64,000 nucleotides of DNA from Sterolibacterium sp. (GCA_028713555.1 JAQTOA010000009.1:1-64000), one strand, 5' to 3'. Numbered from the stretch's first letter, positions 26,962 to 36,979 are shown. The notes: a model not told the origin generated them from the letters alone. Numbers and translations are program-made.

Positions 26962-26989
26962 GTCTCCCCCGCGTACACGGGGATCGACC
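26962..26989 (+). CRISPR. Single type I-E-like CRISPR repeat (orphan)
   Basis: The 28-base sequence starts GTCTCCCCCGCGTACACGGG and ends in GATCGACC. It resembles type I-E repeats, which have a CCCCGC...GCGGGGAT core and an internal stem (CCCCG/CGGGG here). No second copy lies at the expected 61-base spacing on either side and no cas genes are in the window. It is best read as an isolated repeat or remnant, not an active array. Confidence 0.45.
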
Positions 26990-27005
26990 TGACACCGGGC
27001 TAAAG

Positions 27006-27533
27006 TCAACCGCTATCCCCGCAAGAATATTTCTCAACCACGATATATTCGGCTTTAGTGGAAAGTCTGCTTTCCACCAACGTGTATCCTGTGACATGCC
27101 AATCGATTGCCGGTTCCTGCGCTGGCGAGATGGAGTCAGCGGAGCGGCGAGCGAGTGTGACATGCGGTTGTAAATCCCTGGCGTCAACGCGCAGGTCGAG
27201 TCGTTGCAATGATAGACGCAGTGCGGCATGCAGTTGCACCAAACTGTCCGGTAGCACATCGAGGCGCAAGATGGCGACGTCGCGGCGCCACACATCAGGA
27301 CGCCCAAAGCGCAGATCAAAGGCATTGAAAGACACCCGAAGATATTTTCGCAGCAGCGGCAGACGATTGCATGGAATATTGCCGATAAAATGCAGCGTCA
27401 GATGTAGGTTTTCCTTGGGTACCACGGCTGCCTTGGGATTCCAGCGCCATGCATCGCGATACTGGGCCAACGCGTTGCGAACGCCCGCATCCGGCCAAAG
27501 AGCTAGAAACAGGCGGATTGATTCGTGACTCAT
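27006..27533 (-). CDS. thpR: RNA 2',3'-cyclic phosphodiesterase (LigT/ThpR)
   Basis: A 175-residue member of the 2H phosphoesterase family. It has the two HxT signatures HLTLHFIGN and HVTLAR and the start 'IRLFLALWPDAGVRNALAQY'. Family members hydrolyse 2',3'-cyclic phosphate ends of RNA. I start at ATG 27533, which has AAAGAAG upstream; a frame reaching 27566 would overlap the tatD end further. It is the last gene of the run that begins with iscR, though its functional link to Fe-S assembly is not obvious. Confidence 0.85.
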   Translation of the reverse strand: MSHESIRLFLALWPDAGVRNALAQYRDAWRWNPKAAVVPKENLHLTLHFIGNIPCNRLPLLRKYLRVSFNAFDLRFGRPDVWRRDVAILRLDVLPDSLVQLHAALRLSLQRLDLRVDARDLQPHVTLARRSADSISPAQEPAIDWHVTGYTLVESRLSTKAEYIVVEKYSCGDSG

Positions 27534-27544
27534 CGGTGCTTCTT

Positions 27545-28342
27545 TCAGTGCGGCAACCGAAGGCAATCTGCGTGAATTGGCTTAATAGCCGGCAGTGCGG
27601 CGATGGCGTTTGCCGTCGTTGTGCGCGCCACTTCCCCGATCGAGATTCCCCGCAGTTCCGCCAGCACTGCCGCGATGCGCGGCAGCTCGGCTGGAGTATT
27701 GTGTCCATGCTCCAGCCATTGCGGCTGGATGTCGGGAGCATCAGTCTCCAGCACGATGGCTTCCAGCGGCAAGGTCGCCGCCAATTCGCGGATGCGCAGG
27801 GCACGCGGATAGGTCATGGCGCCGCCAAATCCCAGCTTGAAACCGAGCTTGATGAATTCTTCCGCCTGCTGGCGGCTGCCATTGAAGGCGTGAGCGATGC
27901 CGCCACAAACTCGGACTCGACGCAAATGCTTGAGGATGTCGTCGACGGCGCGACGCACATGGAGCAGCACCGGCAGATCCAACTCTCTGGCAATTTTCAG
28001 CTGAGCCTCGAAGTAGAATGCCTGCAGCTTCTCATCGCGCTCTGGTACAAAGAAGTCGAGGCCGATCTCCCCGATCGCCGCCACCGCTTCGCATGTCAGA
28101 ATCTCTTTTAGGGCAACCAGATCTTCCTTGCTAGCCTGATCGACACACATCGGATGGATGCCATAAGCCGGCACGCAAGCGGGGTAGTCTCGGCAAACGG
28201 CGGCGACAGCGCCGAAGTTGGCGCGCTCGACAGCGGGAATCACGATACGTGAAACCCCCGCCAAAATAGCGGCGGCGGTAACTTCATCGCGGTCGGCATC
28301 GAACTCGGCGGCGTCAAGATGGCAGTGGGTATCGATCAGCAC
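27545..28342 (-). CDS. TatD-family metal-dependent hydrolase
   Basis: A 265-residue TIM-barrel hydrolase of the TatD family (265 residues from GTG 28342). It begins 'VLIDTHCHLDAAEFDADRDE' with the metal motif HCH, and shows AIGEIGLDFF, LPVLLHVR, CGGIAHAFNG and VLETDAPDIQP. TatD enzymes act as 3'-5' DNA/RNA exonucleases; some members are annotated only as deoxyribonuclease-like. An open frame extends to 28372, but the GTG gives the conserved start. It is followed by thpR. Confidence 0.85.
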   Translation of the reverse strand: MLIDTHCHLDAAEFDADRDEVTAAAILAGVSRIVIPAVERANFGAVAAVCRDYPACVPAYGIHPMCVDQASKEDLVALKEILTCEAVAAIGEIGLDFFVPERDEKLQAFYFEAQLKIARELDLPVLLHVRRAVDDILKHLRRVRVCGGIAHAFNGSRQQAEEFIKLGFKLGFGGAMTYPRALRIRELAATLPLEAIVLETDAPDIQPQWLEHGHNTPAELPRIAAVLAELRGISIGEVARTTTANAIAALPAIKPIHADCLRLPH

Positions 28343-28387
28343 GCTGCTCCTTCCCCCCCCGCTCTCCTGCAAGGAGAAAAGTAAAAG

Positions 28388-28606
28388 CTACGCAACTTCC
28401 TCGATCCACGCTGCCTGGATCGCTTCGAGCTGCTTCTCGCCACAGTGGTGTTGGTCTTCCGCGAAACCGGGCAATGCCATTACCCAACGCATCAGGTCGA
28501 CGAAATTGACCTTGGTTGGATCGACCTCCGGATGGTGTTCGGCCAATCCGATAGCGATATCCAGGGTATCGGTCCACTTCATTCCGTTGAAATTCCCACT
28601 GGTCAT
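28388..28606 (-). CDS. iscX: Fe-S cluster assembly protein IscX
   Basis: A 72-residue acidic protein matching IscX: MKWTDTLDIAIGLAEHHPE, VNFVDLMRWVMALPGF and EKQLEAIQAAWIEE. IscX binds IscS and modulates iron donation. The ATG at 28606 overlaps the fdx stop in an ATGA junction, showing translational coupling. The codons before that ATG belong to the wrong frame of fdx. Confidence 0.92.
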   Translation of the reverse strand: MTSGNFNGMKWTDTLDIAIGLAEHHPEVDPTKVNFVDLMRWVMALPGFAEDQHHCGEKQLEAIQAAWIEEVA

Positions 28607-28947
28607 TTCTTGTGCCCCTCTTTCGCCATGTTGATGGTGTATCTGGGAATCTCGACAACCAGCGATTCCCCCTTCACAATGGTCTGACAGGACAAGCGCG
28701 AGGTCGGCTCCAGGCCCCAAGCCTTGTCGAGCAGATCTTCCTCGGTTTCCTCGGCGGGATCGAGCACATCGAATCCTTCGCGAACCACGACATGGCAGGT
28801 AGTGCAGGCACAGGATTTCTCGCAAGCATGCTCGATCTCGATGCCATGCTCCAACAACGTGTCGCACAGCGACCTGCCCGGCTGGGCCTCGATCACGACA
28901 CCTTCCGGACAAAGTTCGACATGAGGCAGGACAATGATCTGGGTCAT
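28603..28947 (-). CDS. fdx: ISC-type [2Fe-2S] ferredoxin
   Basis: A 114-residue adrenodoxin-type ferredoxin that supplies electrons during Fe-S assembly. Cluster ligands are Cys42, Cys48, Cys51 and Cys87 ([14 protein letters not shown] and RLSCQT); a fifth cysteine is at 46, as in E. coli Fdx. It starts with [15 protein letters not shown]. The ATG overlaps the hscA stop (ATGA), and its own stop overlaps the iscX start. Confidence 0.95.
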   Translation of the reverse strand: MTQIIVLPHVELCPEGVVIEAQPGRSLCDTLLEHGIEIEHACEKSCACTTCHVVVREGFDVLDPAEETEEDLLDKAWGLEPTSRLSCQTIVKGESLVVEIPRYTINMAKEGHKK

Positions 28948-30809
28948 GATATTTCCGCTATGGTCTTGCCTGAGAGGGCGCGCTGCACGCTATGATTCAT
29001 GCGCCGTGAGGCAAATTCCACAGTGGCTTGATTGAGCGCGGACAGGGCGGCATCGATAGCGCGGCGGTCGTCGCCCACCAGCACCGCCTGGAGCTTGCCG
29101 ACGCAACTGTCGATATGGGCGCGTTCCAGCGTGGAGAGCAACTGGGGATCTTCGCTGAGCGCCGTATGGGTCGCTTCCAGCAAACGCTGCGCCTCCACCT
29201 GAGCTTCGCGCAAGGCGCGCCGGAAGGCATCCTGGGAGGCATGCACGAAACCATCCTTGAGCATACCAGTGATCTCGTCATCGCTCAGGCCATAGGATGG
29301 TTTCACCTCGATACGCGCCTCGTGGCCGGTAACCTGCTCGCGCGCCGTCACGGAAAGCAAACCGTCAGCATCGACCTGAAAAGTGACGCGGATGCGCGCC
29401 GCGCCCGCTGCCATCGGCGGAATCCCGCGCAGTTCAAACCGCGCCAGCGAACGACAATCGGAAACCAGTTCGCGTTCTCCCTGCACGACATGGATCGCCA
29501 TTGCCGTCTGGCCATCCTTGAAGGTGGTAAATTCCTGCGCGCGGGCAATCGGTATGGTCGAGTTGCGCGGAATGATTTTCTCGCTCAACCCCCCCATCAT
29601 CTCCAAACCCAGCGACAGCGGAATAACATCGAGCAACAGCCAATCGTCTCCCGTCGCGCGATTACCTGCCAGCAGATTGGCCTGGGTCGCCGCGCCAAGC
29701 GCCACGACCTTGTCCGGGTCAAGATTATTGAGCGGTTCCTGTTTGAAAAATTCGCCGACGGCATGCTGTATCTGTGGCATGCGCGTGGCGCCGCCGACCA
29801 TCACGACACCCTTGACCTCCTCAATGGAAAGTCCGGCATCGCGCAGCGCCTTCCTGGTCGGCGAGAGCGTTTTATGCACCAGGTTATGAGTGATTTCAGT
29901 GAAAACTTCGCTGGTCAATCTGACGTCAACGTACTCACCACTGCCCAATTTGACAGTGATTGGCGCCTCGCCATGATAGGTCAGGTATTCCTTGGCCTCG
30001 CGGGCTCGCATCTGCAGCAGGCGAGCATCCGAATGCGAGAGTGGCGCCAGTTTGGCCTCTTCGATAATCCAGCAGAACACCCGTTGATCGAAATCATCCC
30101 CGCCCAATGATGTATCACCGCCAGTCGCCAAGACTTCAAAGATGCCTTTAGAAAGTCTGAGAATCGAGATATCGAAAGTGCCGCCGCCCAAGTCATACAC
30201 GGCATAAATCCCCTCGGCCGAGTTGTCGAGGCCATAGGCAATGGCGGCGGCGGTCGGTTCATTAAGTAAGCGCAGGACATTCAGCCCGGCCAGTCGCGCC
30301 GCATCCTTGGTAGCCTGGCGCTGAGCATCGTCAAAATAGGCGGGCACCGTAATCACGGCGCCGGTCAGCATGCCGCCGAGCGATGCCTCGGCGCGTTCGC
30401 ACAGCACCCTAAGAATTTCCGCCGAGATTTCGACCGGAGTTTTGACGCCGGCGGCGGTACGCAGCCTGACCATACCTTCAGCATCGACAAAATCGTACGG
30501 CATGCCCTCGATATGAGCAATGTCCTTGACGCCACGGCCCATAAAACGTTTGATCGAAAGTATGGTGTTCTTCGGGTCGAGCGCTTGCTGCGCCTGGGCC
30601 TCGTAGCCAACCGACTGGACACCTTGCGCAGCGTAATGGACTACCGAAGGCAGCAAGGGCCGGCCAAGTTCGTCGCTGAGCACCAATGGCATACCGCTTC
30701 TGACCGTAGCCACCAGCGAATTGGTCGTCCCCAGATCGATGCCGACAGCGAGCCGATGCTGGTGCGGCGCTGTCGCTTCACCGGGTTCTGAAATCTGTAG
30801 TAGTGCCAT
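28944..30809 (-). CDS. hscA: Fe-S assembly chaperone HscA (Hsp70)
   Basis: A 621-residue specialised Hsp70. I start at ATG 30809 because [20 protein letters not shown] matches the family start; an upstream frame adds 12 residues. It shows [51 protein letters not shown] and '[20 protein letters not shown]'. HscA binds the LPPVK loop of IscU and, with HscB, helps release the nascent cluster. It lies between hscB and fdx in the canonical isc order. Confidence 0.96.
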   Translation of the reverse strand: MALLQISEPGEATAPHQHRLAVGIDLGTTNSLVATVRSGMPLVLSDELGRPLLPSVVHYAAQGVQSVGYEAQAQQALDPKNTILSIKRFMGRGVKDIAHIEGMPYDFVDAEGMVRLRTAAGVKTPVEISAEILRVLCERAEASLGGMLTGAVITVPAYFDDAQRQATKDAARLAGLNVLRLLNEPTAAAIAYGLDNSAEGIYAVYDLGGGTFDISILRLSKGIFEVLATGGDTSLGGDDFDQRVFCWIIEEAKLAPLSHSDARLLQMRAREAKEYLTYHGEAPITVKLGSGEYVDVRLTSEVFTEITHNLVHKTLSPTRKALRDAGLSIEEVKGVVMVGGATRMPQIQHAVGEFFKQEPLNNLDPDKVVALGAATQANLLAGNRATGDDWLLLDVIPLSLGLEMMGGLSEKIIPRNSTIPIARAQEFTTFKDGQTAMAIHVVQGERELVSDCRSLARFELRGIPPMAAGAARIRVTFQVDADGLLSVTAREQVTGHEARIEVKPSYGLSDDEITGMLKDGFVHASQDAFRRALREAQVEAQRLLEATHTALSEDPQLLSTLERAHIDSCVGKLQAVLVGDDRRAIDAALSALNQATVEFASRRMNHSVQRALSGKTIAEIS

Positions 30810-30874
30810 GCTTTTTTCGGCTCCATTGCTTATGCCACACTTCACGCTCCCCCTCTTCCCCCAAGGAAAGCGGG

Positions 30875-31435
30875 TCAGGCTTCAAGCGTTTCTAGCGCAT
30901 CGTCGATTTCATGCAACAGTTTTTCCTGGAACATCATCTGGCGCACTGTGGCACAGGCCGCCAGGTGATCAGGCTCAACATCAAGCTGTATCTCAAGCTG
31001 CCGGTACTGCTCGGACATCTCCTGTTCAATGCGTCGGCGCATTTGTTCGAGCGCCCGGATATCGCCGGCGGAGCTGGTTTCCTCGACAGCCTCGCGCCAC
31101 TCCATCTGTTGCGCCAGGAACTCAGTCGGCATCGCGGTATTACTCTCCAACTGCACGTCGATACCGGCCAGATGCAACAGATACTGGGCGCGCTGAAGCG
31201 GCCGTCGCAGCGTCTGGTAGGCCTCGTTGGCCTGAGTGGACCACTGCATTGCCAATCGCTGCTCGGCGTCGCTCCGGCTGATATGCTTGTCGGGATGGAC
31301 TCGCGTCAACACCTCGCGGTAGAGCCGCTCCAACTCCGCGGGGTCAATCGCATAGCGCCGCGGCAGGCCAAACAAGGTGTAGTGGTCTTGCGTAAAGTCG
31401 TTAGACATTTCAGTGGGAGCCGTGGATAAAGTCAT
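30875..31435 (-). CDS. hscB: Fe-S assembly co-chaperone HscB (J-protein)
   Basis: A 186-residue J-domain protein. It contains [20 protein letters not shown] and the HPD motif at residues 47-49 (RVHPDKH), which stimulates HscA ATPase. The C-terminal three-helix bundle binds IscU. The start is ATG 31435, or ATG 31408 (giving MSNDFTQDH); neither has a strong ribosome-binding site. It sits between iscA and hscA. Confidence 0.92.
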   Translation of the reverse strand: MTLSTAPTEMSNDFTQDHYTLFGLPRRYAIDPAELERLYREVLTRVHPDKHISRSDAEQRLAMQWSTQANEAYQTLRRPLQRAQYLLHLAGIDVQLESNTAMPTEFLAQQMEWREAVEETSSAGDIRALEQMRRRIEQEMSEQYRQLEIQLDVEPDHLAACATVRQMMFQEKLLHEIDDALETLEA

Positions 31436-31462
31436 TCCCAGCTCTCGGAATAATGACGGGGA

Positions 31463-31783
31463 TCAAACGGTGAAGCTTTCTCCACAACCGCATTGGTCCT
31501 TGATGTTCGGGTTATTGAACCTGAATCCTTCGTTCAGTCCTTCGCGGGCAAAATCAAGTTCGGTGCCGTCGATATAGGGCATGCTCTTGGGATCGACCAG
31601 CACCTTGACGCCATGGCTCTCGAAAACCAGGTCCTCAGGATTGGCTTCATCGACGAATTCGAGCTTATAGGCCATTCCCGAACATCCTGAGGTACGGACA
31701 GCAAACCGCAGACCAATACCCTTGCCGCGCTTGGTCAGAAAATTGCGCACATGTTGAGCGGCCTTTTCGGTTAAGGTAATCAT
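31463..31783 (-). CDS. iscA: Fe-S assembly protein IscA (A-type carrier)
   Basis: A 106-residue A-type carrier. The conserved cysteines are Cys34, Cys98 and Cys100 ([10 protein letters not shown] and DQCGCGESF), which bind iron or Fe-S clusters. It begins [16 protein letters not shown] at ATG 31783; a longer frame reaches 31990, but that part overlaps iscU in another frame. The gene follows iscU with a gap of 8 bases. Confidence 0.95.
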   Translation of the reverse strand: MITLTEKAAQHVRNFLTKRGKGIGLRFAVRTSGCSGMAYKLEFVDEANPEDLVFESHGVKVLVDPKSMPYIDGTELDFAREGLNEGFRFNNPNIKDQCGCGESFTV

Positions 31784-31791
31784 GTCAGGGT

Positions 31792-32175
31792 CTATGCTCC
31801 ATGCTTTTGCTTGTAGTCGGCTACCGCCGCTTTGATCGCATCCTCGGCCAGAATCGAGCAATGGATCTTCACCGGCGGCAACGCCAGTTCCTCGGCGATC
31901 TGGGTATTCTTGATATCCAGCGCCTGGTCGAGCGTCTTGCCCTTGACCCATTCGGTCACCAGCGAAGACGAAGCGATCGCTGAGCCGCAACCATACGTCT
32001 TGAATTTGGCATCCTCGATGACGCCATCCTTACCAACTCTGATTTGCAGCTTCATGACATCGCCGCAGGCCGGCGCGCCAACCATACCAGTACCGACATC
32101 ACCATCTTCCTTGCCGAAAGCACCAACGTTGCGGGGGTTTTCATAATGGTCGAGTACTTTTTCGCTATATGCCAT
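31792..32175 (-). CDS. iscU: Fe-S cluster scaffold protein IscU
   Basis: A 127-residue scaffold on which Fe-S clusters are assembled. It has Cys37, Cys63 and Cys106 and Asp39 ([33 protein letters not shown]), and the HscA-binding LPPVK loop at 99-103. It starts [20 protein letters not shown]. It lies between iscS and iscA. Confidence 0.97.
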   Translation of the reverse strand: MAYSEKVLDHYENPRNVGAFGKEDGDVGTGMVGAPACGDVMKLQIRVGKDGVIEDAKFKTYGCGSAIASSSLVTEWVKGKTLDQALDIKNTQIAEELALPPVKIHCSILAEDAIKAAVADYKQKHGA

Positions 32176-32213
32176 GTTAATCTCCTTGAGAGCTTATTCG
32201 CCACGGACGGGCT

Positions 32214-33425
32214 CTAATGTGCTGCCCATTGAACCGAGTTCAGATCGACGCCATCCTGAAACATTTCCCACAGCGGCGATAGCTCGCGCAGTTTTGCGAT
32301 TTTCGCATGGAGCAGCTTGATGGTGTAATCGATTTCCTCTTCGCTGGTAAAACGACCCAGAGTGAAGCGGATCGAGCTATGCGCCAGTTCGTCCGAGCGA
32401 CCCAGCGCACGCAGCACGTAAGACGGCTCCAAACTGGCTGAAGTGCAAGCCGATCCGGAGGATACGGCGATGTCCTTGATCGCCATGATCAGCGATTCAC
32501 CTTCGACGAAGTTAAAACTGATATTCAGGTTATGCGGCACACGCTGCTGAATGTCGCCGTTTACATAGGTTTCAGGTATGTCAGTCAGTCCCTTGAGCAA
32601 CCTGTCGCGCAGTTTGCCAATGCGAGCATTTTCGTCAGCCATTTCCTCGCGGGCCAGGCGGAAGGCTTCGCCCATGCCGACAATCTGGTGCGTCGCCAAG
32701 GTGCCCGAACGCAGGCCGCGCTCATGGCCGCCGCCATGCATTTGCGCCTCCAGGCGAATGCGCGGCTTACGCCGCACATACAACGCGCCAATGCCTTTCG
32801 GCCCGTAGGTTTTATGCGCTGAAAAGGACATCAAGTCGACCTTGAGGCCGGCCAGGTCGAGCGGCATCTTGCCGGTTGCCTGGGCTGCGTCGACGTGGAA
32901 GACGACGCCCTTTTCGCGACAGATTTCACCAAGTTCGGCAATCGGCTGGATCACGCCAATCTCGTTATTTACCGCCATCACCGAGGCCAGGATGGTATCC
33001 GGCCGCAGTGCTGATTTGAACTGCTCCAGCGTAATCAGGCCGTTTTCCTGGGGTTCAAGATAGCTGACCTCAAACCCCTGGCGTTCCAGTTCCCGCATGG
33101 TATCGAGCACTGCCTTATGCTCCGTGGATACGGTGATCAGATGTTTGCCCTTACCCGAATAAAAGTGCGCCGCTCCCTTGATGGCGAGGTTGTTCGACTC
33201 GGTGGCGCCTGAAGTCCAGATGATTTCCTTTGGATCGGCATTCACCAGCCTGGCGACCTGTTCGCGTGCCGCCTCAACCGCCTCCTCCGCTTCCCAGCCA
33301 AAGGCATGGGAGCGGCTGGCGGGGTTGCCGAACTTTTCGGTGAGGTAAGGAATCATTTTCGCCGCGACACGCGGGTCGACCGGGGTGGTCGCCGAGTAGT
33401 CGAGGTAGATGGGAATCTTAAGCAT
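32214..33425 (-). CDS. iscS: Cysteine desulfurase IscS
   Basis: A 403-residue PLP enzyme that removes sulfur from cysteine and passes it to IscU and other acceptors. It shows the PLP-lysine segment [18 protein letters not shown] and the mobile catalytic loop [17 protein letters not shown] with Cys327. The C-terminal tail ([18 protein letters not shown]) is the extension typical of true IscS that contacts IscU. It starts [21 protein letters not shown] second desulfurase lies 72 bases upstream. Confidence 0.96.
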   Translation of the reverse strand: MLKIPIYLDYSATTPVDPRVAAKMIPYLTEKFGNPASRSHAFGWEAEEAVEAAREQVARLVNADPKEIIWTSGATESNNLAIKGAAHFYSGKGKHLITVSTEHKAVLDTMRELERQGFEVSYLEPQENGLITLEQFKSALRPDTILASVMAVNNEIGVIQPIAELGEICREKGVVFHVDAAQATGKMPLDLAGLKVDLMSFSAHKTYGPKGIGALYVRRKPRIRLEAQMHGGGHERGLRSGTLATHQIVGMGEAFRLAREEMADENARIGKLRDRLLKGLTDIPETYVNGDIQQRVPHNLNISFNFVEGESLIMAIKDIAVSSGSACTSASLEPSYVLRALGRSDELAHSSIRFTLGRFTSEEEIDYTIKLLHAKIAKLRELSPLWEMFQDGVDLNSVQWAAH

Positions 33426-33497
33426 TTTGTTACTCCAGATTGAATTGCGTTCTGAATCTTGGGTCAGCCGCTTGTGCCTGCAGTTGGGGTTGGGGTG

Positions 33498-34673
33498 CTA
33501 ACCCACCATTGCCGACAAGCGCCGCAACTTGAATAGCGTGTCGCCAAGCACGCTGAGAAAATCCGCTGTTTGCGCCGCGCTGTTGTCGGTGCCAAGACTG
33601 ATACGCACGGCGTTGTGAGCAAATTCAGCGCTAACACCCATCGCTCGCAATACCCGAGAAGGTTCGGGATCGGCACTGGAACAGGCAGAACCGCTGGCTA
33701 CCGCGTAACCGAAACGGTCGAGCTTACCCACCAGGGTCTCGCCATCGATGTCCGGCAGCGCAAAATACACCGTATTGGGCAGTCGTTCGGCGCCTTGGCC
33801 GAAAACTGTTGCGCCCAGTTGCGCAAGACCTTGTTCAAGCCCGGTACGTAAAGCGCTAAGCCGTGTCATATCCTGCTTCATACGCTCTGCGATCAGTTCG
33901 CAGGCGCAGCCAAGACCGACAATCGCCGCGACATTCTCGGTACCCGAACGCAGGCCATGCTCCTGGCCGCCACCGGAAATCAGTGGGCGCAACTCGAGGC
34001 GTTTGTCCAGCAACAGCGCTCCGGCCCCTTTCGGGCCATGAATCTTGTGTGCCGAAATGCTTAGCGCATGGACGCCAGACGCGTTAAGCTCACGAAAATT
34101 CATGTCCAATTTACCCAGCGCCTGGACAGCATCCGTATGAAACCAGCAACCTATGCTGCAAGCCTGCTGGGCCAGGGAATAAATATCCTGTAGCGTGCCG
34201 GACTCGTTGTTGGCCAGCATCACCGACAGCAGGCGAGGCTTGTGCGCCAGCGCCAAGGTGTAGTCGTCCGTATCGACACGGCCTTGGCTATCGACCGCGA
34301 TCTCATGGCATTGCCAACCCTGTCGAGCCAGTTCCTTGGCCGGTTCGCGCACGCTGGGGTGTTCGATGGCGGAAATGGCGATACTCGACGCCCGCGCAGC
34401 TGGCTTGATGCAAGCTGCCGCTCCCTTGATGAACAGGTTATTGGCTTCGCTGCCACCGCTGGTAAATACCACCTCGGTCGGATGGGCACCCGTCGCCGCA
34501 GCCACTTGCTGGCGCGATTCATCGATCGCCTTGCGCGCCCCGCGGCCGTAATCGTGGCGACTAGAGGCATTGCCAAAACCCGATTTATCCCGCAAGTAGG
34601 GCAACATCGCCTCCAGCACGCGAGCATCGAGCGGCGTGGTGGCGTTGTAATCGAAATAGACGGGCGCAAACAT
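33498..34673 (-). CDS. Second cysteine desulfurase (NifS/IscS-like), within the isc operon
   Basis: A 391-residue PLP enzyme of the class V aminotransferase/desulfurase fold. It starts APVYFDYNATTPLDARV and shows 'ISAHKIHGPKGAGALLLD' for the PLP lysine and ASGSACSSADPEPSRVL with catalytic Cys331. Compared with IscS at 32214-33425 it is clearly diverged and lacks the C-terminal tail used to dock IscU. It therefore may serve another acceptor such as a tRNA-modification or cofactor pathway, or be a NifS-like enzyme. It lies between iscR and iscS, in the same direction, and probably shares the iscR promoter. Confidence 0.88.
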   Translation of the reverse strand: MFAPVYFDYNATTPLDARVLEAMLPYLRDKSGFGNASSRHDYGRGARKAIDESRQQVAAATGAHPTEVVFTSGGSEANNLFIKGAAACIKPAARASSIAISAIEHPSVREPAKELARQGWQCHEIAVDSQGRVDTDDYTLALAHKPRLLSVMLANNESGTLQDIYSLAQQACSIGCWFHTDAVQALGKLDMNFRELNASGVHALSISAHKIHGPKGAGALLLDKRLELRPLISGGGQEHGLRSGTENVAAIVGLGCACELIAERMKQDMTRLSALRTGLEQGLAQLGATVFGQGAERLPNTVYFALPDIDGETLVGKLDRFGYAVASGSACSSADPEPSRVLRAMGVSAEFAHNAVRISLGTDNSAAQTADFLSVLGDTLFKLRRLSAMVG

Positions 34674-34694
34674 GAGATGGCCGGAAAAACTTGC

Positions 34695-35189
34695 TCAGGC
34701 TGCAGCCACAGCGATTGTCCGGCGAGGCCGACGCGACTGGGCACGCAATTCACGCTCCTTCATTAGCGCAGCACTGCCAATCTTGCTGCGCTGCTGCTCA
34801 ACCAATTCAGCAAGGCTGACCGAACTTAGATAATCGAGCATGCGGTTGGTGAGACTGGACCACAACACATGAGTCATGCATGTCTCTTCATCATTGCAAT
34901 TGGATTTTCCGTTGCACAACGTGGCGTCGACCGGTTCATCCACGGCGCGGATAATGTCGGCCACGGAGACGACCGTAGTTGGCTTGGCCATGTGATAGCC
35001 GCCGCCAGGACCGCGCACGCTGGCCACCAACCCATTCCGGCGCAACTTGCCAAACAGCTGTTCAAGATAGGATAAGGAAATTTTCTGGCGCTCGCTGATG
35101 CTGGCCAAAGCGACCGGCCCATCACCCTGGCGCAACGCCAAATCAATCATCGCGGTAACGGCAAAGCGGCCTTTAGTTGTCAGTTTCAT
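34695..35189 (-). CDS. iscR: Fe-S-responsive transcription regulator IscR
   Basis: A 164-residue Rrf2-family repressor. A winged-helix N-terminus ([19 protein letters not shown]) is followed by the [2Fe-2S] ligands Cys92, Cys98, Cys104 and His107, spaced exactly as in E. coli IscR. Cluster-loaded IscR represses the isc operon when Fe-S supply is sufficient. The promoter 35252-35280 and a matching IscR type 1 site overlap just upstream, so autoregulation is expected. Confidence 0.95.
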   Translation of the reverse strand: MKLTTKGRFAVTAMIDLALRQGDGPVALASISERQKISLSYLEQLFGKLRRNGLVASVRGPGGGYHMAKPTTVVSVADIIRAVDEPVDATLCNGKSNCNDEETCMTHVLWSSLTNRMLDYLSSVSLAELVEQQRSKIGSAALMKERELRAQSRRPRRTIAVAAA

Positions 35190-35251
35190 GATTTACCTCG
35201 TTTCTTGGGAGATATTGTTGAACACAACACGCTACATTATTAAACGCTCAA

Positions 35252-35280
35252 AATATAATATTTCCGACTTAATTAGTCAA
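35252..35280 (-). promoter_or_regulatory. Predicted sigma-70 promoter of the isc operon
   Basis: On the minus strand, TTGACT (complement of 35275-35280) and TATATT (complement of 35252-35257) are separated by exactly 17 bases. This is a near-consensus promoter directed at iscR (start codon 35189). The IscR-type site overlaps it. Confidence 0.75.
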
Positions 35281-35284
35281 CTAT
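35258..35284 (-). promoter_or_regulatory. iscR: Predicted IscR type 1 operator
   Basis: The minus strand reads ATAGTTGACTAATTAAGTCG followed by GAAATAT. This fits the known IscR type 1 consensus (ATASYYGACTRWWWYWGTCRRSTAT), as found before iscR in enterobacteria. It covers the -35 box and spacer of the predicted promoter, a position expected for repression, and overlaps the last codons of cysE. Confidence 0.75.
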
Positions 35285-36025
35285 CTTGCTCAAATACTTT
35301 GGATCGAACTTGTCTGCCATGGCGACTTCGTCTTCCAACGAAACACCGGCCCGTTCCAAAAGTTGCATCAGATGTTCGATACGCTTGTCCGTATCTACGG
35401 CATGGTCAAGCAAACCGTGAATGGCCTTGGCCACGGGATCGTCCTCGGTACGCGTCACGGCATAGGCTGAAAAACCCATTTTCTCGGCCTTCTCCTCACG
35501 CACCTGATCGCGCTCGGTAGCGATGATGCGCGCCGGGATACCGACTGCTGTGGCGCCGGGCGGAACATCACGAACGACCACGGCGTTGGACCCCACCCTC
35601 GCACCCTCGCCAACGATCAACGGCCCCAACACCTTGGCGCCAGCACCGACGACCACCCCGCGCCTCAAGGTCGGGTGCCGTTTACCCTTGTTCCATGAGG
35701 TGCCTCCCAAAGTCACGCCATGATACAAAGTGCAATCATCATCAATCTCCGCTGTCTCACCAATAACCACGCCCATACCATGGTCAATGAAAAACCGCCG
35801 GCCAATACGTGCTCCCGGATGAATTTCTATGCCGGTCAGCCAACGCCCCCAATGCGATAGCCAACGCGCCAACCAGCGCAAATTGACACCCCACAGCCAG
35901 TGTGTGAAGCGATGAAGTTGCAGAGCGTGAAAACCCGGATAACAAGTCAGGACTTCCCACGCCGAGCGGGCTGCGGGATCGCGCTCGAAGACACAGGCAA
36001 TGTCTTCACGAAGGTGCTTAAACAT
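35273..36025 (-). CDS. cysE: Serine O-acetyltransferase CysE
   Basis: A 250-residue enzyme that acetylates serine with acetyl-CoA, the first step of cysteine synthesis. It has an N-terminal helical region ([20 protein letters not shown]), then left-handed beta-helix hexapeptide repeats with '[20 protein letters not shown]' and '[20 protein letters not shown]'. The C-terminal tail (PKYLSKIVD) resembles the OASS-binding end in ending with a hydrophobic-acidic pattern, but lacks the classical final Ile. It precedes the isc operon, which uses cysteine as sulfur donor. Confidence 0.95.
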   Translation of the reverse strand: MFKHLREDIACVFERDPAARSAWEVLTCYPGFHALQLHRFTHWLWGVNLRWLARWLSHWGRWLTGIEIHPGARIGRRFFIDHGMGVVIGETAEIDDDCTLYHGVTLGGTSWNKGKRHPTLRRGVVVGAGAKVLGPLIVGEGARVGSNAVVVRDVPPGATAVGIPARIIATERDQVREEKAEKMGFSAYAVTRTEDDPVAKAIHGLLDHAVDTDKRIEHLMQLLERAGVSLEDEVAMADKFDPKYLSKIVD

Positions 36026-36148
36026 GAGGAAGTTGAGTAAAGTTCATAAGCATTGTCTGAAATATAGAATTCTCTGCGGTTTTGGTCAACTTTCCTAACA
36101 CCCTAACATCAACGGCGGGCACTAGTGTCCAAATTTGTCTCAAGAGCA

Positions 36149-36892
36149 TCAACGAATTTTAGGCTTCTCGAAAGTGGTGAGCAGTCCTCGCAAAATACTA
36201 ATTTCCTCACGCTCCAGACGTACCCGAGCAAACAGGCGGCGGAATCTTGCCATCAGGCGCTTGGGCTGGGCTGGATCGAGAAAACCGCTGGCAAGGGCAA
36301 GACGTTCAAGATGTGCATGGAAACCCTCGACCTCTTCAACCGCAGCCAGTTCAAATTCGCTACGCGGCGCCACGCCGGGCGCCTCGGCCGCCAAGCGCAA
36401 CTCGTAGCACATCAGTTGCACGGCGCAACCCAGATTGAGCGATGAGTATTCGGAATTGGCCGGGATCATGATCGGGAAGTGGCACAACGCCAGATCTTGA
36501 TTGGAGAGACCGGAAGCTTCATTGCCGAAAACCAGGGCCACCTCGGCTGACTGACTACCATGCTGTATCCCCGCCAGCAGCTCGGCGGCTCCTTCACGCG
36601 CCCAACGAAACGGTGCCGCCAAATCGCGTCGGCGCGCGCTCATACCCGCCACCAGAACCGTGCCAACCAAGGCTTCTTCAAGCGTCACGCAGACTGCCGC
36701 TTGCGCCAGCACATCGACGGCGCCGGAGGCGCGCGCATCAGCATCAGGATGCGGAAAATGCTTCGGGGCAACCAGCATCAGGCGCGACAATCCCATGGTT
36801 TTCATGGCGCGTGCGACTGCGCCGATATTGCCGGGATGGCTGGGATGCGAGAGAACAATGCGGATGCGTGCAAGCAGTAAGGAGCTGTTCAT
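36149..36892 (-). CDS. trmJ: tRNA (cytidine/uridine-2'-O-)-methyltransferase TrmJ
   Basis: A 247-residue SPOUT methyltransferase that methylates the ribose at tRNA position 32. It starts at ATG 36892 (MNSSLLLARIRIVLSHPSHP); a longer frame to 36937 has no support. It contains GNIGAVARAMKTMGLSRLML and VALVFGNEASGLSNQDLALC, the knotted SAM-binding region. It is divergent from suhB and lies before cysE-iscR, as in many proteobacteria. Confidence 0.93.
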   Translation of the reverse strand: MNSSLLLARIRIVLSHPSHPGNIGAVARAMKTMGLSRLMLVAPKHFPHPDADARASGAVDVLAQAAVCVTLEEALVGTVLVAGMSARRRDLAAPFRWAREGAAELLAGIQHGSQSAEVALVFGNEASGLSNQDLALCHFPIMIPANSEYSSLNLGCAVQLMCYELRLAAEAPGVAPRSEFELAAVEEVEGFHAHLERLALASGFLDPAQPKRLMARFRRLFARVRLEREEISILRGLLTTFEKPKIR

Positions 36893-36979
36893 AATAGAAT
36901 CACATCTTCGCCGAACGGCTCGACGTAACCCAAGCAATCCAATACGTCGGTCCGTGGCTGATCACCACCGGAACCTCCC

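Noticed and set aside
26962..27030. Possible CRISPR array
   Set aside because: Only one repeat-like unit is present. The next CCCCGC-containing segment (about 27015) does not match the repeat and is at the wrong spacing. No cas genes.
29028..30110. 360-codon open frame antisense to hscA
   Set aside because: Lies wholly within a canonical HscA gene; low-complexity translation, no start signal.
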